Of a DNA stretch of 58,474 nucleotides, positions 17,229 to 26,877 are shown piece after piece. The notes below the pieces were generated by a model. It saw only the letters and a list, made by a program, of their open reading frames with translations. It made no database searches and was not told where the DNA came from. Origin of the DNA: an uncultured Lachnospiraceae bacterium (GTDB lineage: Bacteria > Bacillota > Clostridia > Lachnospirales > Anaerotignaceae); the NCBI GenBank assembly GCA_944383855.1, contig CALWRB010000001.1:1-58474 (forward strand), given 5' to 3'. The translations under genes and the position numbers were made by a program. Every line of letters starts with the position of its first letter. Positions within the stretch are counted from its first letter, which is position 1.

Positions 17229-18425
17229 ATGCAATATGCATTTGACGAGATCATTGAACGACGCAACACAAATGCCATGAATACCGACGGCTTTCGCCAG
17301 TACATTTTCCATGCCGATGAAACGATGCAATTTCCTTATGCCGATGAGGATTTTGTGCGAATGTGGGTGGCGGATATGGAGTTCGCCGTTGCCCCGGAGA
17401 TCATCGAAGCCATTGAGGAACGGCTGAAAAAGCGTATTTTCGGCTACACCAAAGTGTTTGATCCGGCATATTATGAAGCGTTTCGAAACTGGTGCGAGCA
17501 AAGATACGGCTGGCACCCCGAAAAAGCGCATTTGGTGACATCTCCCGGTGTCATTCCCGCGCTGTATGAACTGACGGGATACCTCTGTCAGTCTTCCGAT
17601 CAGGTGCTGATTTTGACGCCGTCTTATGCCTATTTCAAGCACGCGGTGGATTTTCATGCACTGCAAACCGTTTGCAGCGATCTGAAAGAAGAAAACGGCT
17701 ACTACACAATCGATTTTGAGGACTTCGCTAAAAAAGCCGCCGATCCACACACCAAACTCTGCATTTTCTGCAATCCGCATAACCCCACAGGAAGGGTGTG
17801 GCACAAAGACGAGCTGCTGCAAGTTGCCCAAATCTGCAAAGAAAATGACCTCTGGCTGATCAGTGACGAGATCCACTGTGATATTTTGCGCATCGGGCAG
17901 ACACATACCCCTATGGCAAAAGTCATGCCGGATTACGATAAGATCATCACTTGCATGGCGGCAAGCAAAAGCTTTAATCTGGCGGGGCTGATGTTTTCCA
18001 ATGTCATCATTCCCAACGACAAGCTGCGTGAAACATGGAAAAAGCGGCATTATGATTTTGAAAATCCCTTAAGCATCGCCGCAACACAGGCGGCATATAC
18101 CAAAGGCGGGGCATGGCTGGACGCGATGCGGCAGTATCTGGACGAGAATTTCGCCTTTTGCGCCGCGTTTATCCAAGAGCATCTGCCGCGTGCCACATTC
18201 CGCATTCCGGAAGCGACCTATTTGGCATGGGTCGATATTTCCGCTTATGTATCGGAAGAAGAAAACCTGCCGCTGCTCTTTGCCAATGAAGCGGGGGTAT
18301 TGTTAGAAGGCGGGGATATGTTCGTTGCTAATTCTAACGGCTATATCCGTCTGAATTTAGCCTGCCCGAGAAGCATTCTGCAAAAAGGCTTGACGCGTAT
18401 CGCCGATCTTCTGGCAAAACGATAA
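17229..18425 (+). CDS. MalY/PatB family aminotransferase (cystathionine beta-lyase type)
   Basis: The 398-residue fold-type-I PLP enzyme has the PLP lysine in AASKSFNLAGL, the substrate-arginine region near NSNGYIRLNLACP, and NPHNPTGRVW and SDEIHCDI typical of the MalY/PatB group. Members split C-S bonds in cystathionine or cysteine and release sulfide, pyruvate and ammonia; some act in regulation. Start at the ATG after AGGAGAGGG; an upstream in-frame ATG (17136) lies within the promoter. Single gene with a terminator. Confidence 0.9.
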   Translation: MQYAFDEIIERRNTNAMNTDGFRQYIFHADETMQFPYADEDFVRMWVADMEFAVAPEIIEAIEERLKKRIFGYTKVFDPAYYEAFRNWCEQRYGWHPEKAHLVTSPGVIPALYELTGYLCQSSDQVLILTPSYAYFKHAVDFHALQTVCSDLKEENGYYTIDFEDFAKKAADPHTKLCIFCNPHNPTGRVWHKDELLQVAQICKENDLWLISDEIHCDILRIGQTHTPMAKVMPDYDKIITCMAASKSFNLAGLMFSNVIIPNDKLRETWKKRHYDFENPLSIAATQAAYTKGGAWLDAMRQYLDENFAFCAAFIQEHLPRATFRIPEATYLAWVDISAYVSEEENLPLLFANEAGVLLEGGDMFVANSNGYIRLNLACPRSILQKGLTRIADLLAKR

Positions 18426-18437
18426 CATACAGAAAAA

Positions 18438-18473
18438 AAACAGCGTATTTGGAAAAAATAGGCTGTTTTTTTG
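18438..18473 (+). terminator. terminator of the C-S lyase gene
   Basis: AACAGC pairs with GCTGTT, followed by TTTTT. Confidence 0.65.
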
Positions 18474-18668
18474 TCTTTGTGTGTGATGTTTGAGAAAAAA
18501 TGCAGCTTTTTTTACAAAAAAGTGTTACTAATTTGCCCTTGGTGTGATATGGTAGTAAGGCACCCCGTCTTGATCTTGCCGTGCAGACAAGGACGGACAT
18601 ATTATTTTTCGCACAGTCGTAAACCGAATTTTTGTTATCATCCATTTTTCGTAGGGAGTGAAATAATT

Positions 18669-19853
18669 ATGAAAGAAAAAAAGGACCATTTGCCGCTTCG
18701 GCTGATCATTGGTGTTCTGATCGGTATGGGCGTTGGATTTGTTTCTAACGCGGCAGTCATGGAAGTGATATTGACCGCCAAAAATCTGCTCAGCTCGCTG
18801 ATCTCCTTCTGCGTACCGTTAATCATCATTGGCTTTATCGCGCCCTCCATTACCAGACTGAAAAGCAACGCTTCCCGCCTGTTAGGGCTTGCGCTTTTAT
18901 TGGCATACAGCTCCTCCGTAGGTGCGGCGCTTTTTTCCATGGCGGCAGGCTATGCGCTGATTCCGAATCTTACCGTTTCGCAGTCGGCAGAGGCTGCCCG
19001 CAAGCTGCCTGATGTACTGTTCCAGTTAGAGATCACTCCGATCATGAGCGTCATGGCTGCACTGTTATTTGCGGTACTGATCGGTCTGGCAGCCACCTGG
19101 ACGAAAGCGGAAACCATCACACAGGTATTGGAAGAATTTCAAAAAATCGTGCTTGCCATCGTGACGCGTGTGGTCATTCCGATACTGCCCGTCTTTATCG
19201 CCTGCACCTTTGCGTCTTTGGCGTATGAAGGCGCGATTACCAAACAGCTGCCCGTCTTTTTGATCGTCATTGTCATCGTGATGATCGGGCATTATATCTG
19301 GCTTGCGTTTCTGTACGGATTGGCAGGCATTTATGCCAAGAAAAATCCGCTGGAAGTCGTCCGTCATTACGGTCCCGCCTACCTGACGGCAGTCGGCACG
19401 ATGAGCTCTGCCGCAACCTTGGCGGTTGCCTTAAAATGCGCCGGCAAATCCCGTGTGCTGCGTTCGGATCTGGTCGATTTCGGTATTCCGCTGTTTGCCA
19501 ATATCCATCTTTGCGGTTCGGTACTGACGGAAGTCTTTTTCGTCATGACCGTTTCCATGGTACTGACAGGTACACTGCCTGCTCTTGGCAGCATGGTACT
19601 GTTCTGCGTTTTGCTTGGCGTCTTTGCCGTTGGCGCACCGGGTGTACCGGGCGGCACGGTCATGGCATCTTTGGGTCTGATCTCCACCGTACTTGGCTTT
19701 ACGGACACAGGGCTTGGGCTGATGATGACCATTTTCGCGCTGCAAGACAGCTTTGGCACTGCCTGCAACGTGACAGGCGACGGCGCTTTGACGCTGATTT
19801 TGACAGGATATGCCGAAAAGCACGGCATTCAGGCGCAGACCCCTGTGGAATGA
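18669..19853 (+). CDS. sodium:dicarboxylate/amino-acid symporter family protein
   Basis: The 394-residue membrane protein has about 8-9 hydrophobic segments and hairpin-type motifs of the DAACS family (AVGTMSSAATLAVAL, AVGAPGVPGGTVMASLG, DSFGTACNVTGDGALTLIL). It should take up dicarboxylates or acidic/neutral amino acids with sodium or protons. The start follows AGGGAGTG; the longer in-frame reading from 18471 passes through the upstream terminator area. A leader of unclear structure at 18500-18668 includes a CGTCTTG/CAAGGACG hairpin. Substrate not determinable. Confidence 0.87.
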   Translation: MKEKKDHLPLRLIIGVLIGMGVGFVSNAAVMEVILTAKNLLSSLISFCVPLIIIGFIAPSITRLKSNASRLLGLALLLAYSSSVGAALFSMAAGYALIPNLTVSQSAEAARKLPDVLFQLEITPIMSVMAALLFAVLIGLAATWTKAETITQVLEEFQKIVLAIVTRVVIPILPVFIACTFASLAYEGAITKQLPVFLIVIVIVMIGHYIWLAFLYGLAGIYAKKNPLEVVRHYGPAYLTAVGTMSSAATLAVALKCAGKSRVLRSDLVDFGIPLFANIHLCGSVLTEVFFVMTVSMVLTGTLPALGSMVLFCVLLGVFAVGAPGVPGGTVMASLGLISTVLGFTDTGLGLMMTIFALQDSFGTACNVTGDGALTLILTGYAEKHGIQAQTPVE

Positions 19854-20174
19854 TCGCCTGAAACACCGCATGTTTCATCACCCAAAAAAAATAATTCCCA
19901 TTGCAAAAAACAAAGACGCTTTCTGTTCTTTTTTTAGACGAAAGCGTCTGTTTTTTTTGTGCGATCGGATTTTTGGGAGAGCGCCATCGGCTAAAAGCTT
20001 TGAAACTTCGGCTTTTTTCATCGAAAACACAGCGCTGCCGTTGGTATTTTGCTTTCGGCAGGCTTTGCGCCAAAACTTCTTGGGCACTCTTAAAAAAATG
20101 GGTGTCCGCTGTTTTTTTGCCGTAAAAAAAGGACCGGCTTTGCCGATCCTTTTTGATTTCTTCTTATTTTCTAC
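19854..20174. other. intergenic region with two terminators and a dispersed repeat
   Basis: No gene is visible. A strong terminator (AGACGCTTTC/GAAAGCGTCT, 19912-19959) serves the symporter. A minus-strand terminator (AAAGGACCGGC/GCCGATCCTTT, 20124-20155) serves rubrerythrin. Between them, 19984-20107 resembles 50860-50983 elsewhere in the window. Confidence 0.6.
19984..20107 (+). repeat. dispersed intergenic repeat, copy A
   Basis: It shares the order CCATCGGC, AAAAGC, CTTCGGCTTT, CATC, AAAAC, ATTTT and CTT with 50860-50983 over about 124 bases. Similarity is strongest in the first 45 bases. A partial third relative may lie near 17083-17125. Confidence 0.45.
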
Positions 20175-20714
20175 TTAATAATTTTTTGCCTGCAGCTGGA
20201 AGAAAGCTCTCGGGTGGTCGCAGACAGGACATACTTCGGGCGCCTGCTTGCCGATATGGATATGACCGCAGTTGGAGCACTGCCAGATCATATCGCCTTC
20301 TCTGGAGAATACCAGACCGCCTTCGATGTTTTCCAGCAGCTTACGGTAACGAGCCTCATGCTCTTTTTCGATCTCGCCTACTGCCTCAAACAGATATGCG
20401 ATATGGTCAAAGCCTTCCTCTTTCGCTTCTTTTGCGAAAGTTGCGTACATATCGGTCCACTCATAATTCTCGCCCGCTGCCGCGTCGGCAAGGTTTTCCG
20501 GTGTGGAGGGTACTGCGCCGTCATGCAGCAGTTTAAACCAGATCTTTGCGTGTTCTTTTTCGTTCTGTGCGGTTTCTAAAAACAATGCCGCGATCTGTTC
20601 ATAGCCGTCTTTTTTTGCTTTGCTTGCATAATAAGTGTATTTATTTCTTGCTTCGGATTCACCCGCAAATGCTGCGCGCAGGTTTGCTTCTGTTTTGGTG
20701 CCTTTCAAATTCAT
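20175..20714 (-). CDS. rubrerythrin
   Basis: The 179-residue non-heme iron peroxidase protects anaerobes by reducing hydrogen peroxide to water. The N-terminal ferritin-like four-helix domain carries the two EXXH-type di-iron motifs (ESEARNKY...NEKEHAK and [14 protein letters not shown]). The C-terminal rubredoxin-like domain binds iron through CSNCGH and CPVCDHP. Start at the ATG after AAGGAG. The promoter carries a Fur/PerR-like box, so peroxide or iron control is expected. Monocistronic. Confidence 0.95.
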   Translation of the reverse strand: MNLKGTKTEANLRAAFAGESEARNKYTYYASKAKKDGYEQIAALFLETAQNEKEHAKIWFKLLHDGAVPSTPENLADAAAGENYEWTDMYATFAKEAKEEGFDHIAYLFEAVGEIEKEHEARYRKLLENIEGGLVFSREGDMIWQCSNCGHIHIGKQAPEVCPVCDHPRAFFQLQAKNY

Positions 20715-20763
20715 ACTCAAACACTCCTTCCGATCGTTTCTTTTGATATTATGTGATGATATG

Positions 20764-20792
20764 ATTATAACCTAAACGATAATCATTGTCAA
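20764..20792 (-). promoter_or_regulatory. rubrerythrin promoter with Fur/PerR-like box
   Basis: On the minus strand, TTGACA (20787-20792) and TATAAT (20764-20769) are 17 bases apart. The bases 20777-20791 read TGACAATGATTATCG, close to the 7-1-7 Fur-family consensus, and overlap the -35 box and spacer. Confidence 0.7.
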
Positions 20793-20803
20793 GTAATAAT
20801 AAT

Positions 20804-21718
20804 TTATTTTTCAAAAAATTCTTTTTTTGCTTCCGCAAAGGCTTCTTCGCGCAATGTGCCGCCCGCCTGCTCTACCACAGCCGCGGAGATACGATTGGCA
20901 AGCATCAGCACTTCCTGCCAGCAAAAACCAAGCCTTCTTGCCGCAATGACGGCACCGATATGAGAATCCCCCGCGCCGATGGTATCTTCCACACGCGCCG
21001 GATAGGCAGGTGCAAAAATATCTTCCGTTTCCGACAAATAAGCGTATGCACCCTGTTTTCCAAGTGTTACGATCACGGGGCTTTGTGTCATGGCGAAAAT
21101 GGCTTTTGCCGCGTCTTTTACCGTTTCCTCTCCGGTAAAAGAAAGTGCTTCCTGCTCGTTTAAATGTAAGACAGGACGCAGGCAAAACAGTCGCTCGATC
21201 CGCTCTTTCGGAATGGAGAGGATACGCGGCCCCGGTGCAAAATAGATGGTATAGTCGGGGTGTTTTTCCAGATACGCGATGATGTTATCGCCTGTATGCT
21301 CCTCGATCTCCAGTCCGCAGATATAAACGCTGTCGACAGAGGCGGTATCAATTTTTTCGAGATAACTTTCCCAAAACGTATATTCAATGCCATGCTCCAC
21401 GATAAACGTGCGCTCGCCGCCGTCTTCCACCATACAGTAGCAGCAGCCGTTTTTTTCCTGCGGTAAGGAAACATAGATCGGCACACCTCTTTTTTCCAGC
21501 TCTTTTTTGACAAAATCCCCGTACAGATTACCGCCCACCGCCGTACAAAGGCTGTAAGGCACCTGAAAATGCCGCAAAATATCCGAAACCAGATACGCAC
21601 AGCCGCCCAAAGAAAATTTTTGGGACGAAATATGGATATCTTCTTGTGTTTTCGGCAGGTGCGGGATCCGCACGATCACATCTGCCACTGCCGAACCGAT
21701 GACCAGTGTCTGTTTCAT
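20804..21718 (-). CDS. PfkB family carbohydrate kinase
   Basis: The 304-residue ribokinase-fold kinase has the N-terminal FSLGGCAYLVS sugar-binding glycines and the C-terminal ATP/catalytic motif DTIGAGDSHIGA with the base Asp. The sugar or nucleoside substrate is unknown; it resembles the ADP-ribose/pseudouridine/2-keto-gluconate kinase group without decisive residues. Its ATG overlaps the stop of the upstream hydrolase gene (ATGA), so the two proteins are coupled and probably act in one small salvage or sugar pathway. Confidence 0.85.
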   Translation of the reverse strand: MKQTLVIGSAVADVIVRIPHLPKTQEDIHISSQKFSLGGCAYLVSDILRHFQVPYSLCTAVGGNLYGDFVKKELEKRGVPIYVSLPQEKNGCCYCMVEDGGERTFIVEHGIEYTFWESYLEKIDTASVDSVYICGLEIEEHTGDNIIAYLEKHPDYTIYFAPGPRILSIPKERIERLFCLRPVLHLNEQEALSFTGEETVKDAAKAIFAMTQSPVIVTLGKQGAYAYLSETEDIFAPAYPARVEDTIGAGDSHIGAVIAARRLGFCWQEVLMLANRISAAVVEQAGGTLREEAFAEAKKEFFEK

Positions 21719-22476
21719 AAGTTTGTTCCGTTCCTTTCCGCATCGACATAAAGTCGGGTCCATTCCTGCTCCAGTTCTTCCAACAGCTCCGCCAAAGTAA
21801 CAGGCGCATGATGTCCCCGTATGCAAATGCATTCCTTCGGGTAAGCACGCAGTGTATCGCAATACTGCTTTAAGAGCGTCGGGTCATACACCCAGTCCTC
21901 ACCCACAGGCTTGGAGCAGTAGGAATCGCCTAAAAACAGCACACCATGCTGCGGCAAATACATCAGCACACAGTCCGTATCATGCGGGCTTGGGATCTCG
22001 CTTAGGATACACACCGCATCACCAAGATGCAGCTGCATTTTGGTCTGAAACAAAATATCCGCCTGCCGTACCTGTATCTGTGACAGATCGGGGTACTCCT
22101 TTTGGATATGGATATGGCAAAACAGTTCTTCCTCTCCTGCGGCAAGACGTTGCTCCATTGCCTCTTTCGTCCAGTGCCACTGTGCCATGCGGCGCAGTTT
22201 CTCATTCGCGGCAAAAGACGTGATCGCAGGGCAGGAAAGCCCCGCCAGTCCGTAGGTGTGGTCCCAATGGCTATGGCTAAGCAGCACAAAATCGGGCGCG
22301 GGCAGTCCGTTTTCGGCAAGCACTGCCAAAAACAACGCTGCGTGTGCAGCGCTGTTGCCTGCGTCCAGCATGATATTTTTATGTTTGCCCCGCACATACG
22401 CTAACGCGGGTCGGTCTGTTTCCGTACTGTTTGGCAGGTACCAGACCCCTTTTGTCAGTTGTTTGAAATGACCCAT
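21715..22476 (-). CDS. MBL-fold metallo-hydrolase
   Basis: The 253-residue metallo-beta-lactamase-fold protein has the motif SHSHWDHTYGL (HxHxDH), a later histidine in SPHDTDCV and the metal-bridging Asp in FLGDSYC. The C-terminal RGHHAPV supplies another ligand. Substrate not known. Start at the ATG after GAGGGGAG; the longer reading adds nine residues without a better ribosome site. First gene of a two-gene operon with the PfkB kinase. Confidence 0.82.
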   Translation of the reverse strand: MGHFKQLTKGVWYLPNSTETDRPALAYVRGKHKNIMLDAGNSAAHAALFLAVLAENGLPAPDFVLLSHSHWDHTYGLAGLSCPAITSFAANEKLRRMAQWHWTKEAMEQRLAAGEEELFCHIHIQKEYPDLSQIQVRQADILFQTKMQLHLGDAVCILSEIPSPHDTDCVLMYLPQHGVLFLGDSYCSKPVGEDWVYDPTLLKQYCDTLRAYPKECICIRGHHAPVTLAELLEELEQEWTRLYVDAERNGTNL

Positions 22477-22525
22477 GGGACTCCCCTCTTTTTTTTCATC
22501 CATACACTGTTTTTTATTTGATTTT

Positions 22526-22555
22526 ATTGTAACACAGCAATGCTTTATTTTTCAA
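22526..22555 (-). promoter_or_regulatory. promoter of the MBL-pfkB operon
   Basis: On the minus strand, TTGAAA (22550-22555) and TACAAT (22526-22531) have an 18-base spacer. Confidence 0.6.
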
Positions 22556-22586
22556 GAAATGCCGCCCTTCGACAGGCGCAAAAAAA

Positions 22587-22626
22587 ATGCCGCGTCCGTT
22601 TTTTTGCGGGCAAGCGGCATTTCTCG
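22587..22626 (-). terminator. terminator of the ferredoxin gene
   Basis: AATGCCGC pairs with GCGGCATT. On the minus strand a T-run follows. Confidence 0.65.
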
Positions 22627-22646
22627 TTTGCTTTTTTTCTTTTAGA

Positions 22647-22835
22647 TCACCCGATCATTTCGATCGCCTGCGTGGGGCAATGCTCCTTTGCCTGTATCAC
22701 AGCAGACTCTGTGCCATCAGGAATCGGCTCCTCCAATGCGTGTACCGTGCCCCTGCGGTTGGTATGAAATACCCGCGGGCAGACCTTCACGCAGTAGCCG
22801 CAGCCGATGCAGGCGGTATTGACTTTACATTTCAT
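22647..22835 (-). CDS. single-cluster [4Fe-4S] ferredoxin
   Basis: The 62-residue electron carrier has CIGCGYCVKVCP with cluster cysteines at 9, 12 and 15 and the fourth in EHCPTQAI. The remaining Cys19 matches the position that forms a disulfide or is free in Thermotoga-type one-cluster ferredoxins. Start after GGAGTG. It may share a transcript with the C_GCAxxG_C_C protein 77 bases upstream on the same strand. Confidence 0.9.
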   Translation of the reverse strand: MKCKVNTACIGCGYCVKVCPRVFHTNRRGTVHALEEPIPDGTESAVIQAKEHCPTQAIEMIG

Positions 22836-22912
22836 CTGCAGCACACTCCTTTCTTTCGCTTTTATCAGAAAGTATGCGCTGCCAAAAGCCATTTTATACC
22901 GTTTGTGTTCCG

Positions 22913-23398
22913 TTATGCCTGTTCCGTGTATTTGACTGCCATACGAGCGCAGTAACCGATGATGGACATACAATTTTTCTTTCTTGTCTTGCCTTCCCAC
23001 TCACCGAAAGGATCCGACAGCTCGGAACAGATCAGCGTGCCGTACTCCTCTTTCATTTCTTTGATCATATTACCAAAAGGAACATAACATTCGTTGACTT
23101 CCTGAATCCGCTCCGCCATGCTTTCTTTGGCAAACGGGTCTTTTCTGCCTTTGGTCATGCCCAGCGCAAGCACTGCGCCTGTAACAGCACCGCAGGTGTT
23201 TTTCGTATGCCCCATACCGCCGCCAAAGCCTGTGGCAAGGGCGTTGATCTCTCCGCCAAATCCTGTATCATACAGCATCAGATAGGTCTGTGTGACGCAT
23301 TCCGCGCAGTTTAAGCCTTGACGGAAGAAATTTTTCGCCGTATTTTCCGCCAGATCCATTTTTTCTTCCAATGATAACTGTTCATACTCCGCTTTCAT
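22913..23398 (-). CDS. C_GCAxxG_C_C family redox protein
   Basis: The 161-residue protein belongs to the C_GCAxxG_C_C family (also called split-Soret or DVU-type), with cysteines in NCAECV, TCGAVTG, ICSEL, NCMSIIG and YCARMA. The family is found mostly in anaerobes, and its cysteines are thought to bind a metal cluster or take part in redox. The start follows AAGGAAGGG. The neighbouring ferredoxin supports an electron-transfer role (inference). Confidence 0.85.
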   Translation of the reverse strand: MKAEYEQLSLEEKMDLAENTAKNFFRQGLNCAECVTQTYLMLYDTGFGGEINALATGFGGGMGHTKNTCGAVTGAVLALGMTKGRKDPFAKESMAERIQEVNECYVPFGNMIKEMKEEYGTLICSELSDPFGEWEGKTRKKNCMSIIGYCARMAVKYTEQA

Positions 23399-23664
23399 AT
23401 GCTATCCCTTCCTTTCGGCTCCTTTGTCGTTGTTTGATTGTATCGTACCACAGCCATGAAAAATGTCAAGTCTTGTCAGCGCGCCCCGTGCGCCGTCCGC
23501 CGAAAGCAGCGCTGTTTTTCCCTTCCTTTTTTTCTGTCAAAAATACATTTTTTACGCCCAAAAAGACTTGTTTCACCCCCGCCGTATGGGGTATACTAAT
23601 ACAAACGCAGCCTTCCCATATGACGCTGTTCTTGTCGTAAATACGAAAAAAATGCTTTTTTTCA

Positions 23665-23693
23665 TTGACAAGGCGGCGTAATTCGGGTATACT
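23665..23693 (+). promoter_or_regulatory. promoter of tRNA-Phe
   Basis: TTGACA (23665-23670) and TATACT (23688-23693) are 17 bases apart, and the tRNA begins 16 bases later. Confidence 0.75.
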
Positions 23694-23708
23694 TGCAATG
23701 GTCTGTAT

Positions 23709-23781
<73 letters not shown>

Positions 23782-23930
23782 TTTTTCTTTTGCAATACCT
23801 TTTTTAATCCTACTTATTTCCGAAAAGGGAGCTGTGTTTTCGTATGTTTCATACTGCACGAAACGGCTTCCTTTTTCCTTTTTTTTCATCAAACGATTTA
23901 TCAAAAAAACTGCATGGGAGGTTTTTTCCT

Positions 23931-24296
23931 ATGAAACGAAATGATTTGGTTCTGGTGCTGATCATTCTTTGCGTGGCAGGGATTGTGTATGCCCTCTTTT
24001 TTTCAGGCAGCAGTGCCGGAAAAGAAGCTGTCGTCAGCGTGAACGGAGAAGTCGTCGCACATCTGCCGCTTTCGGAAGATACGGAATTTTCAGCAGACGG
24101 CGCGCAGTATCATAACACAGTCGTCATTGAAAACGGAGAAGCGTATGTATCCTATGCCGACTGTCCCGATCAGATCTGTGTCAACACCGGGCACATCAGC
24201 AAAACAGGGCAGACCATTACCTGCCTGCCGAACCGCATGGTAGTGGAGATCGTCGGAGAAGAAGAAGAATCAGAAATAGACGGGGTGGTAAAATGA
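23931..24296 (+). CDS. NusG domain II-containing membrane-anchored protein
   Basis: The 121-residue protein has one N-terminal transmembrane helix (about 6-25) followed by a NusG domain II beta fold ending in ADCPDQICVNTGHISKTGQTITCLPNRMVVEI, with two conserved cysteines. The domain is exported. Its role is unknown, but the family is regularly paired with a Gx transporter/FMN-transfer type locus. Start after GGGAGG. It overlaps the next gene by 4 bases. Confidence 0.88.
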   Translation: MKRNDLVLVLIILCVAGIVYALFFSGSSAGKEAVVSVNGEVVAHLPLSEDTEFSADGAQYHNTVVIENGEAYVSYADCPDQICVNTGHISKTGQTITCLPNRMVVEIVGEEEESEIDGVVK

Positions 24297-24784
24297 GCAC
24301 CAAACAAATCACATACTGCGGACTGATGACAGCGCTTGCCGTACTGATGGGATATGTGGAAATGCTGATCCCCATGCCGATCCCCGTACCGGGTGTGAAG
24401 CTGGGGCTTGCCAATGTGGTCATTGTGATCACGCTGTACTTTATGGGCAGCCGCACCGCTTTTACGCTCTCGATGATCCGCATTGTGCTTTCGGCACTGC
24501 TGTTTGCGGGATTTGCAGGCTTTCTTTACAGTCTGGCGGGCGGCATTTTGAGCTTTCTTGCGATGGCGGCACTGAAAAAAACGCGTCTTTGCGGCATCAG
24601 CGGCGTCAGTGTGGCAGGTGCGGTCTGCCATAACATCGGGCAGCTTGTCACCGCCTGTCTGGTGGTGGAAAACAGCCGTCTGTTGAGCTATCTGCCCGTA
24701 TTATTGGTTTCGGGTGTGATCACAGGGCTGTTGATCGGCATTGTGGCGGCACAAGCACTGCCGTATCTGAACCGAAAATTCTGA
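24293..24784 (+). CDS. Gx transporter family protein (heptaprenyl diphosphate synthase component I type)
   Basis: The 163-residue integral membrane protein has about five helices and belongs to the family often annotated as heptaprenyl diphosphate synthase component I, with features of ECF-type substrate-binding S components (PVPGVKLGLANVVIVITLY). ATG overlaps the NusG-domain II stop. The usual downstream polyprenyl synthase is absent here, so quinone synthesis is not supported and vitamin or precursor uptake is as likely. Confidence 0.82.
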   Translation: MSTKQITYCGLMTALAVLMGYVEMLIPMPIPVPGVKLGLANVVIVITLYFMGSRTAFTLSMIRIVLSALLFAGFAGFLYSLAGGILSFLAMAALKKTRLCGISGVSVAGAVCHNIGQLVTACLVVENSRLLSYLPVLLVSGVITGLLIGIVAAQALPYLNRKF

Positions 24785-24873
24785 TCGCGGCAGAAATACA
24801 ATCCAACGATTTTGCAAAAAGGCAGTCGCTTTTTGACATAATCTACAAAAAACAACGAAAACAAAATGTCCTC

Positions 24874-25031
24874 TTGCAGGGTACATCGATTAGTGTTACA
24901 ATCTATTGCAACCGCAAAAGCGGCAGGCAGAGATATCTGTCTTTTTTTCGTCTGTATCCCCCGTTTTTCGGGGAAAAATAGAAACAGTAATCACCATTGG
25001 AGTCTATATTGATCAAGGAGGAGAATCTGAA
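24874..25031 (+). promoter_or_regulatory. guaB promoter and structured leader
   Basis: TTGCAG (24874-24879) and TACAAT (24897-24902) are 17 bases apart. The 125-nt leader has hairpins CCGC/GCGG, CAGA/TCTG followed by TTTTTTT, and CCCCCG/CGGGG. A termination-control role is possible; no purine riboswitch core is visible. Confidence 0.55.
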
Positions 25032-26537
25032 ATGGCCATTTATTTCAACGAACCGTCCAGAACTTTCAGTGAATTTTTATTGGTACCCGGCTATTCTTCC
25101 ACAGAATGCCGTGTGGAAAATGTCAGTCTGAAAACACCGGTTGTCAAGTTTAAAAAAGGCGAAACACCGGCTTTGCAGATGAATATTCCTTTGGTTTCCG
25201 CTGTGATGCAGGCGGTATCCGATGATAAAATGGCAGTCGCTTTGGCAAAAGAAGGCGGCATCTCCTTTATCTTCGGTTCTCAGTCCATCGAAAGCCAGGC
25301 GGCAATGGTTGCCAGAGCAAAAGCATATAAAGCAGGCTTTGTTGTCAGCGACTCCAACATCAGCCCGGAAAACACTTTGCAGGATATCCTGAACTTAAAA
25401 GCAAAAACCGGACATTCCACCGTTGCCGTTACCACAGACGGGACTGCAAGCGGCAAGTTAGTCGGTCTTGTAACCAGCAGAGATTATCGTGTCAGCCGTA
25501 TGGACCCCTCTACCAAGGTAAAAGAGTTCATGACACCCATGGATCAGCTTATCTGCGCACCGGAAGGCACCAGCCTGAAAGAAGCGAACAATATCATTTG
25601 GGACAATAAAGTCAACCAGCTGCCGATCGTAGATAAAGAAGGCAGACTGCAATACCTGGTTTTCCGCAAAGACTACGACAGCCATAAGGAAAACACCGAC
25701 GAGCTGTTGGACGCACAGAAACGTTATGTTGTCGGCGCAGGTATCAACACCAGAGATTATCAGCAGAGAGTTCCCGCATTGGTGGAAGCCGGCGCAGATA
25801 TTTTGTGCATCGACTCCTCCGAAGGCTATTCCGAATGGCAGAAGCTGACACTGGACTGGATCCGTTCCGCTTACGGCGACAGCATAAAAGTAGGCGCAGG
25901 CAATGTGGTCGATGCGGAAGGCTTCCGTTTCCTTGCCGAATGCGGCGCGGATTTTGTGAAAGTCGGCATCGGCGGCGGCTCCATCTGCATCACCAGAGAG
26001 CAGAAGGGCATTGGCAGAGGTCAGGCTTCCGCTGTCATTGAAGTGGCGCAGGCAAGAGATGAATACTACAAAGAAACCGGTATCTATATCCCGATCTGCT
26101 CCGACGGCGGTATCGTATATGACTACCATATGACACTTGCGCTGGCAATGGGTGCGGACTTCATCATGTTAGGCAGATACTTCGCGCGTTTTGACGAAAG
26201 CCCGACCAACCGTGTCAACATCAACGGCAGCTACATGAAAGAATACTGGGGCGAAGGTTCCGCCAGAGCAAGAAACTGGCAGCGTTACGATATGGGCGGC
26301 GATTCTCAGCTTTCCTTCGAGGAAGGCGTGGATTCCTACGTTCCCTATGCAGGCAGCCTGCACGATAACGTATCCATGTCCTTAAAGAAAGTCAAATCCA
26401 CGATGTGCAACTGCGGTGTGCTTTCTATCCCCGAATTACAGGAAAAAGCGAAGATCACCGTTATCTCCACCACCAGCTTGGTAGAAGGCGGCGCGCATGA
26501 TGTATTGTTAAAAGACAGCTCCAAAAACTACAAATAA
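25032..26537 (+). CDS. guaB: inosine-5'-monophosphate dehydrogenase
   Basis: The 501-residue enzyme oxidises IMP to XMP with NAD, the rate-setting step of GMP synthesis. The TIM-barrel catalytic domain is interrupted by a CBS pair (about 100-235). The nucleophile is Cys319 in [15 protein letters not shown]. The start follows AAGGAGGA; an in-frame ATG at 24906 lies within the leader. Length and layout fit the clostridial form. A strong terminator follows. Confidence 0.95.
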   Translation: MAIYFNEPSRTFSEFLLVPGYSSTECRVENVSLKTPVVKFKKGETPALQMNIPLVSAVMQAVSDDKMAVALAKEGGISFIFGSQSIESQAAMVARAKAYKAGFVVSDSNISPENTLQDILNLKAKTGHSTVAVTTDGTASGKLVGLVTSRDYRVSRMDPSTKVKEFMTPMDQLICAPEGTSLKEANNIIWDNKVNQLPIVDKEGRLQYLVFRKDYDSHKENTDELLDAQKRYVVGAGINTRDYQQRVPALVEAGADILCIDSSEGYSEWQKLTLDWIRSAYGDSIKVGAGNVVDAEGFRFLAECGADFVKVGIGGGSICITREQKGIGRGQASAVIEVAQARDEYYKETGIYIPICSDGGIVYDYHMTLALAMGADFIMLGRYFARFDESPTNRVNINGSYMKEYWGEGSARARNWQRYDMGGDSQLSFEEGVDSYVPYAGSLHDNVSMSLKKVKSTMCNCGVLSIPELQEKAKITVISTTSLVEGGAHDVLLKDSSKNYK

Positions 26538-26877
26538 AAAAGGCACCGACTTTGTTCCGTCAACAGACAGAACGAAAAAATCAGCCATCAAAAGCGGGAA
26601 TTTCCAGATCGAAATTCCCGTTTATTTTTTTGCCCTCGGCATTGCAAAAAACCATATCCCGACCGCCCCAAAAAGGGGCTTGCCCGAAAAAAACGACTGT
26701 TTTCCCCTTTTTTTCAAAGAAAGCTGCCTGTCCCGCTTTTTTTACTGTTTTGACCGTTTTGGCAGGCTTTTTTGTTTGAAAATACTTTTTTTCAGGCAAA
26801 GAAAAAACAGGCAACCGTGTTTTCTCACGTTTGCCTGTTTTCAGTTTCGATATTCTTTTTTACGCCTGCGAAAAAAA
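26538..26877. other. intergenic region between guaB and asnS
   Basis: No gene seen. The region holds a strong terminator for guaB (CGGGAATTTC/GAAATTCCCG, 26594-26631), a GCCTG/CAGGC hairpin with a T-run near 26730-26775, and the asnS terminator on the minus strand (ACAGGCAA/TTGCCTGT, 26803-26843). Confidence 0.65.
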
